The notes below the pieces were generated by a model, which searched no databases, was not told where the DNA came from, and was given only the letters and a program-made list of their open reading frames with translations. A stretch of DNA of 64,000 bases, taken from NCBI GenBank assembly GCA_029202485.1, contig CP119313.1:62001-126000 (forward strand). Reading direction: 5' to 3'. Positions 17,331 to 26,709 of this stretch are shown here, in pieces. The position numbers and the translations under genes were made by a program. The stretch's first letter is position 1; each line of letters begins with the position of its first letter. This stretch comes from Candidatus Pedobacter colombiensis (GTDB lineage Bacteria > Bacteroidota > Bacteroidia > Sphingobacteriales > Sphingobacteriaceae).

Positions 17331-18245
17331 ATGCAAAACTTTGCTCCTATTGCTCTTTTTGTTTACAATCGTCCTGATCATACGCGCAGAACACTCAATG
17401 CTCTTCAAAAGAATAACCTTGCGGAAGATTCCCGGCTGTTTATCTTTTCTGATGGCGCACGCAACAGTGGCGAAGATGAAAATGTAAAAGCAGTGCGGGA
17501 TTTAGCACACAGCATTACCGGTTTCAAATCTGTCGAAGTAATAGAGCGGGAACGTAATTATGGACTTGCCAATTCCGTTATTGAAGGAGTAAGCAGATTG
17601 TCTAAGGAATATGGAAGAACTATTGTTTTGGAAGACGATGTACTCACTTCACCATATACACTTCAGTATTTTAATGATACATTAAATAAATACAATGATG
17701 TAGAAAAGGTGATGCACGTTACGGCTTACATGTATCCGATTCCTGATGCAAACCTTCCGCAGACATTTTTCCTGAGGATAGCCAGTAGTCAGGCTTGGGC
17801 TACCTGGGATAGGGCATGGAAAAACTTTGAACCGGATATCGATAAAATCATCGCCAGATTTGATGAACAGTCGAAGTATCAGTTTGAACTTGAGGGTGGG
17901 ATGAATTTCTGGAAGCACGTTATGGAGTTTAAACATGGAAGAAATAACTCATGGGCAATAAGATGGTATTCGTCTGTATTTTTAAATAAAGGACTTTCAG
18001 TAAATCCGGCCTTATCTTTAATAGAAAATATAGGACATGATGGCTCTGGGGTTCATTCCGGTGTCAGTACCATTTATGAAGGAGCAATCAACAATTTCAG
18101 GATAACAGAATTTCCGGATCAATTAGAAGAGTACAAGCCAGGTTATAAGGCCGTAAGACATTTCTTAAAACACCGCAAGGGATCTTATTGGCAACGTGGT
18201 GTACGGTATTTAAATCATGTATTTACAAAATTGAAACGCATGTAA
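17331..18245 (+). CDS. Glycosyltransferase (GNT-I/GT2-like)
   Basis: A protein of about 304 residues. It starts NFAPIALFVYNRPDHTRRTL, the hallmark of a GT-A family that resembles GT2 and eukaryotic GNT-I enzymes, followed by LFIFSDGARN, ERERNYGLANSVIEGV and the metal site TIVLEDDVLTSP. Then SSQAWATWDRAWKNFEPD is conserved in the same family. The ATG at 17331 is preferred to an in-frame TTG two codons earlier. It follows the previous gene by 64 nt and precedes the first GT4 gene by 21 nt. It probably acts on the same glycan as its neighbours. Confidence 0.82.
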   Translation: MQNFAPIALFVYNRPDHTRRTLNALQKNNLAEDSRLFIFSDGARNSGEDENVKAVRDLAHSITGFKSVEVIERERNYGLANSVIEGVSRLSKEYGRTIVLEDDVLTSPYTLQYFNDTLNKYNDVEKVMHVTAYMYPIPDANLPQTFFLRIASSQAWATWDRAWKNFEPDIDKIIARFDEQSKYQFELEGGMNFWKHVMEFKHGRNNSWAIRWYSSVFLNKGLSVNPALSLIENIGHDGSGVHSGVSTIYEGAINNFRITEFPDQLEEYKPGYKAVRHFLKHRKGSYWQRGVRYLNHVFTKLKRM

Positions 18246-18266
18246 GGTGCAGAAGGGGGAGCTGAA

Positions 18267-19529
18267 TTGAAGATTATACATCTAAATACTTATGATGGAC
18301 ACGGAATAGGAGGCGCTGCAGTTTTAAGGTTGAATAAAAGTTTAAAACAGCTGGGTGCCAATTCCGTTGCAATTTGCCTTCATAAGTTTGATGCTCAGCC
18401 TAATGTAAAAGCAATATCAGGTACAATTCTTGGCCGTGTAAAGGCTACATTAAGTACTTTTGCAGAACGATACTTATCTAAGGCTTTAGTAAAGCGCACT
18501 AAAATTGGGTTTTCGGCACAAAGGTTTGGCTGTGCTGTCGTACAGAACCCCCTAATAAAAAATGCTGATGTTATTCATATTCATTGGATAAATGATGGGT
18601 TCTTATCACCTAAATTTTTGGCGCAGCTAGATGAACTTGAAAAACCTATTGTATGGACGTTTTACGATAGTAGCGCCTTTACAGGAGGTTGTCATGATCA
18701 TCAGGGTTGCGAACACTATCACAAGGAATGTGGCCTTTGCCCGATGCTAAAAATAAGTGGAAAGAATGATTTTTCTCATCAAACCTGGCTGCGTAAAAAG
18801 AAAGCCTACTCTGAATTAAACTGTCATATTGTTGCATCAGATAACCTGATTGCAGGAGCAGTGAAATTGAGTAGTTTAATGGGGTTTAGGGAAGTGACGA
18901 TGATTCCGAATTCAATAGCAACAAATGTATTTAAGCCTTACCTTAAAACTGAAGCAAAAAAGGTTTTAAAGATAAGTCCTGATAAGTTTGTTGTCATGAT
19001 TGGTTCTATGTCTTTTCAGGATGATATATTTAGCGATAGATCCTATCTGATGGAAGCATTGAATGATTTGGCAAGTAGGCCCGGACTTGATAAAGGGGAG
19101 ATTGAGCTGGTTGTATTGAGGAATAAGACCAATGTCGAATTCCCTTTCAAAACAACATTTTTAGGGGAGATTAGTAACGATGAACATTTGGCTAAATGCT
19201 ATTCTGCAGCAGACATCTTTTTGGTTTCCTCGGTAACAGAGCAGCTGCCAAATGGGGTAATAGAAAGTCTTTCTTGTGCCACTCCTGTGGTTGCCTTTAA
19301 AAAAGGTGAGGTTCAACAGATGATAAAACACCTGGAGAATGGTTACCTGGCTGAATGTGGTTCTACAGAAGATCTTGCAACCGGTGTGGAATGGTTGTAT
19401 CATGATGAAAATACACCTGATATACAAAAAGAAGCCCGAAGAATGATATTAACTGAATTCTCAGAGCCTGTTATTGCAGAAAAACACTTATTATTGTATC
19501 AGTCACTTATTGATCTCCAACCGAAATAA
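18267..19529 (+). CDS. Glycosyltransferase family 4, copy A
   Basis: A 420-residue GT-B enzyme. It starts KIIHLNTYDGHGIGGAAVLR, and has HIHWINDGFLSPKF and the Cys-rich stretch GGCHDHQGCEHYHKECGLCP (about residues 145-164), then the C-terminal EX7E donor site in SSVTEQLPNGVIESLSC. TTG at 18267 is the only start that gives the conserved N-terminus, and a purine-rich AGAAGGGGGAG lies 6-16 nt upstream. It is a paralogue of the gene at 20288 with the same length, and a GT2 gene lies between them. Cys and His spacing suggests a metal site of unknown role. Confidence 0.85.
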   Translation: MKIIHLNTYDGHGIGGAAVLRLNKSLKQLGANSVAICLHKFDAQPNVKAISGTILGRVKATLSTFAERYLSKALVKRTKIGFSAQRFGCAVVQNPLIKNADVIHIHWINDGFLSPKFLAQLDELEKPIVWTFYDSSAFTGGCHDHQGCEHYHKECGLCPMLKISGKNDFSHQTWLRKKKAYSELNCHIVASDNLIAGAVKLSSLMGFREVTMIPNSIATNVFKPYLKTEAKKVLKISPDKFVVMIGSMSFQDDIFSDRSYLMEALNDLASRPGLDKGEIELVVLRNKTNVEFPFKTTFLGEISNDEHLAKCYSAADIFLVSSVTEQLPNGVIESLSCATPVVAFKKGEVQQMIKHLENGYLAECGSTEDLATGVEWLYHDENTPDIQKEARRMILTEFSEPVIAEKHLLLYQSLIDLQPK

Positions 19530-19545
19530 ATAGTTTTTAAGCCCC

Positions 19546-20295
19546 ATGCAGCCAAAGTTAAGCGTCATCACCATCGTTTATAATAATGTAAAGGATATTG
19601 AGCGGACCATGCTTTCTGTCCTGAACCAAACCTATGGTAATATAGAATATATTATTATTGATGGAGCCTCTAATGATGGGACGAAGGACCTGATCTATAA
19701 TCATAAATCGAGGTTGGCACAATTTATTTCTGAGCCTGATAAGGGTATTTATGATGCGATGAACAAAGGACTTTCACTGGCAACCGGTGATTATGTGTTG
19801 TTTATGAATTCCGGGGATGAGATCTATGCTCCTGAAACGGTTGCAGAGGTATTTGAAACTGCAGCCTCAGCTGATATTTATTACGGTGAAACCGAAATGT
19901 TTAATGAAAAATGGGAAAGTCTGGGACAAAGAAGGCATCGTGCACCAGAAAATTTCAACTGGCAAAGTTTCAAGTATGGGATGAATATCAGTCATCAGGC
20001 TATATATGTTAAGCGAAGTATTGCTGGCAAATTTGATTTGCAATATAAATATAGTGGAGATATCGACTGGATCATCAGTGCAGCCAAAAATGCATCTAGT
20101 ATCGTAAATACACATACTTATGTAGCAAAATATCTTGTTGGAGGCATTTCCAAGAAAAAGCAACTGGCGAGTTTAAAAGAAAGGTTTCGGATATTTACAA
20201 AATATTATGGGCTGATCCCAAATCTTATTAACCATATTTTTATATCCTTTAATCTTGCGCAGTATTACATCAGGCATAGAAGAACTAATGATTAA
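19546..20295 (+). CDS. Glycosyltransferase family 2 (WcaA-like)
   Basis: A 249-residue GT2 enzyme starting KLSVITIVYNNVKDIERTML, with YIIIDGASNDGTKDLI, SEPDKGIYDAMNKGLSLATG and NSGDEIY, the last near the usual metal-binding position. The pattern is that of the WcaA/PglC-associated group seen in capsule and exopolysaccharide clusters. It is 16 nt after GT4 copy A, and its stop is overlapped by the start of GT4 copy B (ATGATTAA), so the three are coupled. Confidence 0.88.
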   Translation: MQPKLSVITIVYNNVKDIERTMLSVLNQTYGNIEYIIIDGASNDGTKDLIYNHKSRLAQFISEPDKGIYDAMNKGLSLATGDYVLFMNSGDEIYAPETVAEVFETAASADIYYGETEMFNEKWESLGQRRHRAPENFNWQSFKYGMNISHQAIYVKRSIAGKFDLQYKYSGDIDWIISAAKNASSIVNTHTYVAKYLVGGISKKKQLASLKERFRIFTKYYGLIPNLINHIFISFNLAQYYIRHRRTND

Positions 20296-21550
20296 GGTAC
20301 TACATATAAATACATATGAAGGCAATGGTGGAGCCGGTAGAGCATGTTTGCGGTTAAATGATGCGCTAAATGCTAATGGGATAGATTCCAGAATAATGAC
20401 TTACTTTAAATTTAAAGAGAGCGCTGTAACGGAAGTATTTAGTAAAAGTCCTTTTCAAAAAGCTAAAGCCATCGTAAATATTCTGGCAGAAAGGTATCTT
20501 TCTAAAGCCGTAACTAAGGCTGTTAAAATTCCTTTTTCCTTGCAATGGTTTGGGAGTTCGATTGTTAATCATCCTTTGGTTAAAGATACTGATATTATTC
20601 ATTTGCACTGGATTAATCATGGGTTTTTATCGCCGAAATTTATTGGAGAGTTGGGTCAACTGAATAAACCAATTGTGTGGACATTTCATGATAGTAATCC
20701 TTTAACCGGGGGCTGTCATGTTCGTTATACCTGTCAGCAGTACTTATATGAATGTGGCAATTGTCCCGTGCTAAAAAACAGTAATAAAAATGATTTTTCT
20801 CATAAAACCTGGAAGTCAAAACAAAAAGCCTACTCAAAAGTAAATTTCAGTATCATATCGCCAAGTACCTGGATGGGGAAATGTGCAAGCGAGGCTTCAT
20901 TGACTAAAAATCATACAGGTCACGTGATTTCGAATGCGCTGGATACAGATTTTTTTAAGCCTGCAGATAAAGGAGAAAGCCGAAGGGAGTTGGGGATTGA
21001 TTTGGGAGTTAAGGTTATACTTGCAGGTTATATGCCTTCAACGGATGACAGACATAAAGGGCTGAAGGAGCTTCAAGAAACGATTCAGTATTTATGTGCT
21101 GACCCTGGTGTAGATAAAGATAAGCTGCTGCTGTTGTTTTATGGGAGTAACGGAGAAGGAATAGACCTCAACATTCCCATCCCATATAAATTTGCAGGAA
21201 GAATAGATAATGACGATTTGCTGATTAAACTTTATAGCGCTGCAGATGTATTTTTATTTCCTTCAATTGAAGAAAGTATGGGATATACCGCATTAGAGAG
21301 TCTTTCGTGTGGAACACCTGTAGCAGGTTTTAATACATCCGGTGTTCCGGATGTGGTAGTTCATAAAGAAAATGGTTACCTGGCAAAACTATACGATACC
21401 AAGTCACTTGCCGCGGGCGTTCAATGGATACTAAATGAGGCTGATGGCACAGCCCTTTCCCTTCAGGCCAGATCCTGGGCAGTTTCGAAATTCAGTAGTC
21501 AGGTTATTGCCCGGCAGCATATTGAGCTTTACAATAAATTAATGTCCTAA
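20288..21550 (+). CDS. Glycosyltransferase family 4, copy B
   Basis: A 420-residue GT-B enzyme starting MIKVLHINTYEGNGGAGRAC. It has HLHWINHGFLSPKF, the Cys-rich GGCHVRYTCQQYLYECGNCP and the EX7E site FPSIEESMGYTALESLSC. The ATG at 20288 overlaps the stop of the preceding GT2 gene and matches the N-terminus of copy A; a start at 20255 would add 11 unmatched residues. It ends 4 nt inside the 3' end of the convergent HAD gene. The EX7E region is closer to the GT4 consensus than that of copy A. Copy A and B probably arose by duplication. Confidence 0.87.
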   Translation: MIKVLHINTYEGNGGAGRACLRLNDALNANGIDSRIMTYFKFKESAVTEVFSKSPFQKAKAIVNILAERYLSKAVTKAVKIPFSLQWFGSSIVNHPLVKDTDIIHLHWINHGFLSPKFIGELGQLNKPIVWTFHDSNPLTGGCHVRYTCQQYLYECGNCPVLKNSNKNDFSHKTWKSKQKAYSKVNFSIISPSTWMGKCASEASLTKNHTGHVISNALDTDFFKPADKGESRRELGIDLGVKVILAGYMPSTDDRHKGLKELQETIQYLCADPGVDKDKLLLLFYGSNGEGIDLNIPIPYKFAGRIDNDDLLIKLYSAADVFLFPSIEESMGYTALESLSCGTPVAGFNTSGVPDVVVHKENGYLAKLYDTKSLAAGVQWILNEADGTALSLQARSWAVSKFSSQVIARQHIELYNKLMS

Positions 21551-22236
21551 AAATGTAGCATTAACTCTTCCAGATTAGAGATTTGCCATTCCACATCACT
21601 GGGTTTTTCTTTTTTTAATGGGTTAAAATAAATGGCTTTTATTCCATAATCCTGTGCTCCACGAATATCAGCTTCCAGGCTATCACCAATCATGATGCTC
21701 TCATGTTTTTTGGCCGAAGCTTTATTTAAAGCATATTCAAAAATAGCTTTGTGTGGCTTGTTTACCCCTACATCTTCAGAAATGATAACATTCTGAAAGT
21801 AAGGATTTAAACCCGAAACATTCATTTTAGTCAGTGTAGTTTCTTTAAAACCATTAGAGATAATATGAAGTGCATATTTTTCGTAAAGATAGCCCAGCAC
21901 TTTTTCCGAACCCCAAAAAAGATTGGTTTTAGTAGGACTGATGCGCACATAATCTTCCTCAAACTGTGTGGGTATTTTATCTGGTTTAACACCCAGCTGT
22001 CTGAAAGTCTTATGAAACCTTTCCGACCTCAGTTGCTCCTTGGTGATTCTGCCTACATGGTATTCTGCCCACAGGCGATGGTTATTTTCGGTGTAGGTAG
22101 CAATAAATTCCTCACATGAATGGAGGCCCAGTTGTTCAAGCTGATACAGCTGATATAGCTCTCTTAAGGTTTCTTCTGCATTTCGGTCAAAATCCCAAAT
22201 GGTATGATCCAGGTCGAAGAATATATGTTTGATCAT
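21547..22236 (-). CDS. YjjG-like HAD phosphatase (pyrimidine nucleotidase)
   Basis: A 229-residue HAD-superfamily hydrolase. The nucleophile motif is FFDLDHTIWDFDRNAE (Asp at about 8 and 10), the second motif is IISNGFKETTL, and the third is IMIGDSLEADIRGAQDYG with GVNKPHKAIF before it. The YjjG family dephosphorylates non-canonical or simple pyrimidine nucleotides. The 31-nt gap after upp on the same strand fits a pyrimidine-salvage context. It converges with the last glycosyltransferase gene, overlapping by 4 nt. Confidence 0.88.
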   Translation of the reverse strand: MIKHIFFDLDHTIWDFDRNAEETLRELYQLYQLEQLGLHSCEEFIATYTENNHRLWAEYHVGRITKEQLRSERFHKTFRQLGVKPDKIPTQFEEDYVRISPTKTNLFWGSEKVLGYLYEKYALHIISNGFKETTLTKMNVSGLNPYFQNVIISEDVGVNKPHKAIFEYALNKASAKKHESIMIGDSLEADIRGAQDYGIKAIYFNPLKKEKPSDVEWQISNLEELMLHF

Positions 22237-22266
22237 TTTAATAATGTTTAAAAGGCTGGCAACCTA

Positions 22267-22911
22267 CTAAACCTTGGCTCCATAAGCCAGATCTCCTGCG
22301 TCGCCTAATCCGGGCACAATGTACGATTTACTCGTCATTTCTTCATCAATTGCACCCAGCCATAATTTTGCTTTAGGTAAATTTGCCCTTACATGCCTAA
22401 TACCCTCTGCGCTGGCAATTGCAGAAACAATATGCAGTTCTTTAACTTTATACCTGCCCATCAATTCTTTACAGCAGAGTACCATACTCATGCCCGTCGC
22501 CAACATTGGATCAACCATGATGACTATTCTATCTGTCAGATCAGGGGATGAAATATATTCTATAGCGATTTCAAAGTGACCACTTTTATGTGCTTTTCGA
22601 TAGGCCGCGACAAATGCACATTCTGCACGGTCAAAAATATTGAGCATGCCTTTGTGCATGGGTATTCCGGCACGGGTAATCGTAGCCAGAATAGGTTGTT
22701 CAGTCAATTGCACGGTTTTAGCAACGCCCAATGGAGTTTGTGTTTCTGTTTCCTGGTAATTAAGGGTTTTACTAATCTCGAATGCAAAATATTCTCCTAT
22801 CCGCTCCATATTGGTGCGAAAACGCATCGGATCCTTTTGAATTTGTTCATCCCTGATCTCAGCGATAAAAACATTTGCAATAGAATTGGTTTTACTGAGG
22901 TCGAATATCAT
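22267..22911 (-). CDS. upp: Uracil phosphoribosyltransferase
   Basis: A protein of about 214 residues that converts uracil and PRPP to UMP and diphosphate in the cytoplasm. The PRPP-binding motif reads IVMVDPMLATGMSM (usual form DPMLATGGS), and the uracil-binding C-terminus has SYIVPGLGDAGDLAYG. The ATG at 22911 is chosen because MIFDLSKTNS fits the family; the longer frame adds 15 hydrophobic residues that overlap the previous gene. It overlaps the end of the deacetylase-like gene by 20 nt and is followed by the YjjG-like gene. Confidence 0.94.
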   Translation of the reverse strand: MIFDLSKTNSIANVFIAEIRDEQIQKDPMRFRTNMERIGEYFAFEISKTLNYQETETQTPLGVAKTVQLTEQPILATITRAGIPMHKGMLNIFDRAECAFVAAYRKAHKSGHFEIAIEYISSPDLTDRIVIMVDPMLATGMSMVLCCKELMGRYKVKELHIVSAIASAEGIRHVRANLPKAKLWLGAIDEEMTSKSYIVPGLGDAGDLAYGAKV

Positions 22912-23926
22912 TGCATAAAGATAAAAAATAAAAATTACCGTTAACCAGTTTAACACTGTCTATCAGCTCATTTATTTGTAATAACAAGTCTTCTCTTGTT
23001 TTGTTGCTTAACAAAGTGATATCGGTAGCGGCAACAGGATGCAGGAGTAGTTGAGTATTGGTATCCAGTTGTAAATCATACCAATAGAAAGGAGTGCATG
23101 TGCCCGCCCTGAAGCCAGAATAATTAGGATAATGCATACTGTAATCATTCCGGGCTTTGTGCTTTGTTAGTTTAACATAGCTTTTGGGTATTTGTATGTT
23201 TGGTTCAAAATGGTGTTCATTCTTTTGAGGGATAAAAAAACGGGAATTTTGCACAAAACCATATTGCTCCATATCGGCTATCAGACGACCGATATCTGCC
23301 AGTCTTTCTTTTTTTTTGGTTCGTGTTCTGTCAATAAAAGTCCTAATGTAAGTAATGGTATTGGAGATGATGTTCTTGTCTTTTGGTTTAGGGGCTTGGT
23401 GAATGGAGTAAATGGGATTAAAAGAAAAATGTTTGTCCCCAAACAATAGGGAAGGGAAATGCTTTGCCAGAATGTTTTTAAGAATTAAAGCCCAGCCGTC
23501 TATAATAGGTAGTTTTAAAATACCAAGCTGATATTGTAAACTGGTTTCAGCAGGAAATAGCTTATGCGGATGAGGGCTCGATGGGAGGTATTCCTCATAT
23601 CGGCTTAAAAAGTAGAAAGCGGCTGCAAATACATCGAACGGGAGTGTACTTCCTTGAACCGGGAAGGGGACTTTTTGCTCTCCGAAGGTTGTCGTTTTAA
23701 TCTGCTGATCAGTTATTTTATGGTCCAGCAGCAGGCTTGTGCTTTTAAAAAACAGTTCGTCCCCAATGGGTTTTGGGGCATAGCTGAGTTTGGGCAGTTT
23801 GGATTGTATAAACTCTTCAGGCTTTAGGGTAAAACCTACCTCTGTCTTCAGTATATCGTTAAATATAAAGCTGAAGATGTACTTTATGCGCGGACTAAGC
23901 TGCGGAACGTAAACCAAAAGTTTCAT
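22892..23926 (-). CDS. DUF7033 / polysaccharide deacetylase-like, short form
   Basis: A 344-residue protein related to Bacteroidota polysaccharide deacetylase proteins with a DUF7033 N-terminal domain. It keeps VPFPVQGSTLPFDVFAAAFY and FLSRYEEYL near residues 90-110 and YSGFRAGTCTPFYWYDL near the C-terminus. The expected metal-binding LTHDID and TIDIDNA-type motifs are not found: the corresponding stretch reads FNPIYSIHQAPKP. It is also about 90 residues shorter than family members I know. I infer a degenerate, possibly non-catalytic form. It overlaps upp by 20 nt. Confidence 0.65.
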   Translation of the reverse strand: MKLLVYVPQLSPRIKYIFSFIFNDILKTEVGFTLKPEEFIQSKLPKLSYAPKPIGDELFFKSTSLLLDHKITDQQIKTTTFGEQKVPFPVQGSTLPFDVFAAAFYFLSRYEEYLPSSPHPHKLFPAETSLQYQLGILKLPIIDGWALILKNILAKHFPSLLFGDKHFSFNPIYSIHQAPKPKDKNIISNTITYIRTFIDRTRTKKKERLADIGRLIADMEQYGFVQNSRFFIPQKNEHHFEPNIQIPKSYVKLTKHKARNDYSMHYPNYSGFRAGTCTPFYWYDLQLDTNTQLLLHPVAATDITLLSNKTREDLLLQINELIDSVKLVNGNFYFLSLCNDIRPQ

Positions 23927-24362
23927 AACATAAATTTAACATATAAATAGTCAAATCACATGGCTTTAAAAATATTCTTATGTTTGATATTCAGTATTGT
24001 ATATTAATACAGAAACCCAAACAGCCAAAGTGGGGCATCTAAATATTTTTCAGTTCTCTTGGCCAGGCGGGATATTTATGCGCTTCATCAATAAATTATC
24101 CTGATATTGATAAAGGTTCCATAATTTTATTTTGTCGGTTCTAGTATGCAAAAATACAATAATATTGCTGGTTTTAACCGACAATATTATTGTGGTTTTT
24201 AATTAGTGTTTTACGATTGTTCAGAGGAGCTTTTTATTCCAAAGCTCTGTCATCCCAGTGTTTAATCCCTGGACCTTATGGATCACTGAAATAAATAATC
24301 CTTACATTTGATAGTTCCAGGTTCTTCAGAACAGGAGCGCCTGTCTTAAATATACTTTACGG
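23927..24362. other. 436-bp intergenic region before uvrB
   Basis: AT-rich region with no convincing ORF. It contains a perfect 11-bp inverted repeat (24157-24167/24182-24192), a second 7-bp inverted repeat GAGCTTT/AAAGCTC (24227-24233/24241-24247) and a TACATTTG -7-like element at 24303-24310 that could serve uvrB. No RNA gene could be recognised. Confidence 0.5.
24157..24192. repeat. Perfect 11-bp inverted repeat
   Basis: CAATAATATTG (24157-24167) and CAATATTATTG (24182-24192), separated by 14 nt that themselves contain GGTT-TT-AACC. The unit could form a two-tier hairpin or be a dimeric protein site. It lies about 170 bp upstream of uvrB. Confidence 0.7.
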
Positions 24363-26405
24363 ATGAAATTTAATATTGTTTCCGATTACAGTCCCACTGG
24401 AGACCAGCCCAATGCCATTAAACAGCTAGTTGAAGGTGTAAACAACGAAGAGCATTATCAGACATTATTAGGTGTAACAGGATCCGGAAAAACGTTTACC
24501 ATTGCCAACGTCATTCAGGAAACTCAAAAACCAACACTAATTCTGAGTCATAATAAAACACTTGCTGCTCAACTTTATGGAGAATTTAAACAATTCTTCC
24601 CCGAAAATGCAGTGAACTATTTTGTATCCTATTACGATTACTATCAACCTGAGGCATTTATGCCCAGCACCAATACCTATATAGAGAAAGATTTAAGCAT
24701 CAATGAGGAAATAGAAAAACTCAGATTGCGTACCACATCGGCTTTAATGTCCGGTCGGAGGGATATCATCGTTGTTTCTTCCATCTCCTGTATTTACGGT
24801 ATGGGTAATCCCGAGGATTTTTCGAGGTCTGTATTCCGCTTTTCAGTAGGGACTCGGATTTCCAGAAATTCCTTTTTACATAGTCTGGTCGAGATTTTAT
24901 ATGCACGTACCACCACTGACTTTAAACGTGGAACATTTAGGGTAAAAGGAGATACCGTAGATATTTTTCCCGCATATCTGGATAGTGCCTATCGCATTTC
25001 TTTTTTCGGTGATGATATTGAAGAGCTAAGTGTAATAGATCCGGTGACGGGGAAAACGCTCGAGAAGTTGGAAGATATGGCTATTTACCCGGCCAATTTG
25101 TTTGTTACACCTAAGGATAGATTTAATTCGTCCATTTGGGGTATACAAGAAGAATTAGAGGTACGCAAAAATCAGTTGATTGGCGATAGGCATCTGCTGG
25201 AGGCAAAAAGGTTGGAAGAACGGGTTAATTTCGATATCGAGATGATGAAAGAACTGGGGTATTGCTCAGGAATTGAAAATTATTCCCGGTTTTTCGATGG
25301 GAGATCACCAGGTATGCGCCCCTTCTGTTTGCTGGATTATTTCCCGGATGATTATTTAATGGTAATCGACGAAAGTCACGTTACCGTACCTCAAATCAGG
25401 GCCATGTATGGTGGTGATAGGTCGCGGAAGATGTCGCTGGTTGAATATGGTTTCCGTTTACCTTCGGCATTGGACAACAGGCCGCTGAATTTTGATGAGT
25501 TTGAAGCCCTTGCACCGCAAACGATCTATGTGAGCGCTACGCCGGCAGACTACGAGTTGCAAAAATCAGAAGGTGTGGTTATTGAGCAAGTGATCAGACC
25601 AACAGGATTACTGGACCCTTTAATTGAAGTGCGTCCGGCCATTAACCAGGTAGACGATTTACTGGATGAAATCGATAAAACGATAAAAAATGGAGATCGC
25701 GTATTGGTAACTACGTTAACTAAGCGGATGGCCGAAGAGTTGACCAAATATATGGATCGGTTGAACATTAAAGTGCGTTATATCCATTCTGAAGTTAAAA
25801 CATTAGAGCGTGTAGAGATTTTACGTGGCCTGCGTTTAGGCGAATTTGACGTGTTGATCGGAATCAACCTGCTAAGGGAAGGATTGGATTTGCCAGAGGT
25901 GTCGCTGGTTGCTATTTTAGATGCCGATAAAGAAGGTTTCCTTCGTTCGGATCGGGCCTTAATCCAAACCATAGGAAGGGCCGCAAGAAATGATAGGGGT
26001 AGGGTAATCATGTATGCCGATAAGATGACAGACTCCATGGCACGTACTATAGAAGAAACCAACAGACGTAGGGATAAACAGGTTGCTTATAACCTCGAAA
26101 ATGGTATTGTACCTAAAACTGTAGGGAAAAGCCGTGAAGCGATTCTGGAGCAAACTTCGGTGCTCGACTTCTCTTCGGGTGAAACGAAACGCGCTAAACC
26201 CTACATTGAGGTTGATCAGGTGAGCATGGCTGCTGATCCGATTGTTCAATATATGACTAAGGCCGAAATGCAGAAGTCAATTGATAAAACGCGTAAGGAC
26301 ATGAGTAAAGCAGCAAAGGATATGGACTTTTTATTGGCTGCCCGCTTGCGGGATGAAATGTTTGCCATGGAAAAAATGTTTGAAGAACGATTTGCTAAGT
26401 CGTAA
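24363..26405 (+). CDS. uvrB: Excinuclease ABC subunit B
   Basis: A 680-residue DNA-repair helicase-like subunit that verifies damage delivered by UvrA and recruits UvrC. Walker A is TGSGKTFTIANV (about residues 39-50), the damage-probing beta-hairpin is in YYDYYQPEAFMPSTNTYIEK, the Walker B region is LMVIDESHVT, and helicase motif VI is in IQTIGRAARN. The C-terminal UVR domain (AKDMDFLLAARLRDEM) binds UvrC. The length is typical. ywbE follows after 9 nt and is probably cotranscribed. Confidence 0.98.
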   Translation: MKFNIVSDYSPTGDQPNAIKQLVEGVNNEEHYQTLLGVTGSGKTFTIANVIQETQKPTLILSHNKTLAAQLYGEFKQFFPENAVNYFVSYYDYYQPEAFMPSTNTYIEKDLSINEEIEKLRLRTTSALMSGRRDIIVVSSISCIYGMGNPEDFSRSVFRFSVGTRISRNSFLHSLVEILYARTTTDFKRGTFRVKGDTVDIFPAYLDSAYRISFFGDDIEELSVIDPVTGKTLEKLEDMAIYPANLFVTPKDRFNSSIWGIQEELEVRKNQLIGDRHLLEAKRLEERVNFDIEMMKELGYCSGIENYSRFFDGRSPGMRPFCLLDYFPDDYLMVIDESHVTVPQIRAMYGGDRSRKMSLVEYGFRLPSALDNRPLNFDEFEALAPQTIYVSATPADYELQKSEGVVIEQVIRPTGLLDPLIEVRPAINQVDDLLDEIDKTIKNGDRVLVTTLTKRMAEELTKYMDRLNIKVRYIHSEVKTLERVEILRGLRLGEFDVLIGINLLREGLDLPEVSLVAILDADKEGFLRSDRALIQTIGRAARNDRGRVIMYADKMTDSMARTIEETNRRRDKQVAYNLENGIVPKTVGKSREAILEQTSVLDFSSGETKRAKPYIEVDQVSMAADPIVQYMTKAEMQKSIDKTRKDMSKAAKDMDFLLAARLRDEMFAMEKMFEERFAKS

Positions 26406-26414
26406 GTTTGTAAA

Positions 26415-26615
26415 ATGGACGGAAAGAGCAGAAAGGATATATACCCGGGGTTAGAAGTGGATATCATCCTTAAGAAAGACCAGCGAAGTGGAAAACTAAC
26501 AAGAGGTATTGTTGCAAATTTGCTTACCTCGGCATCATTTCACTCACGTGGTATTAAAGTGCGGTTGGAAGACGGACAAATCGGCAGGGTGGCTGCTATT
26601 GTAGATGACAATTAA
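26415..26615 (+). CDS. YwbE family protein
   Basis: A 66-residue protein of the YwbE/DUF2196 family, whose function is unknown. The whole chain matches the family pattern: IYPGLEVDIILKKDQRSGKL, then GIVANLLTSASFHSRGIKV and LEDGQIGRVAAI. It is probably a small beta-rich, SH3-like fold. It sits 9 nt after uvrB, on the same strand. The proximity to uvrB is seen here; I do not know whether it is functional. Confidence 0.9.
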   Translation: MDGKSRKDIYPGLEVDIILKKDQRSGKLTRGIVANLLTSASFHSRGIKVRLEDGQIGRVAAIVDDN

Positions 26616-26709
26616 GCCAATGGTATTGTAATTGCTATGCAATAAACTGAACGGTGCTGTAATATTAAGATTTCAACTCCGTCTATATTATAAAAGTTAA
26701 AATAATAAC

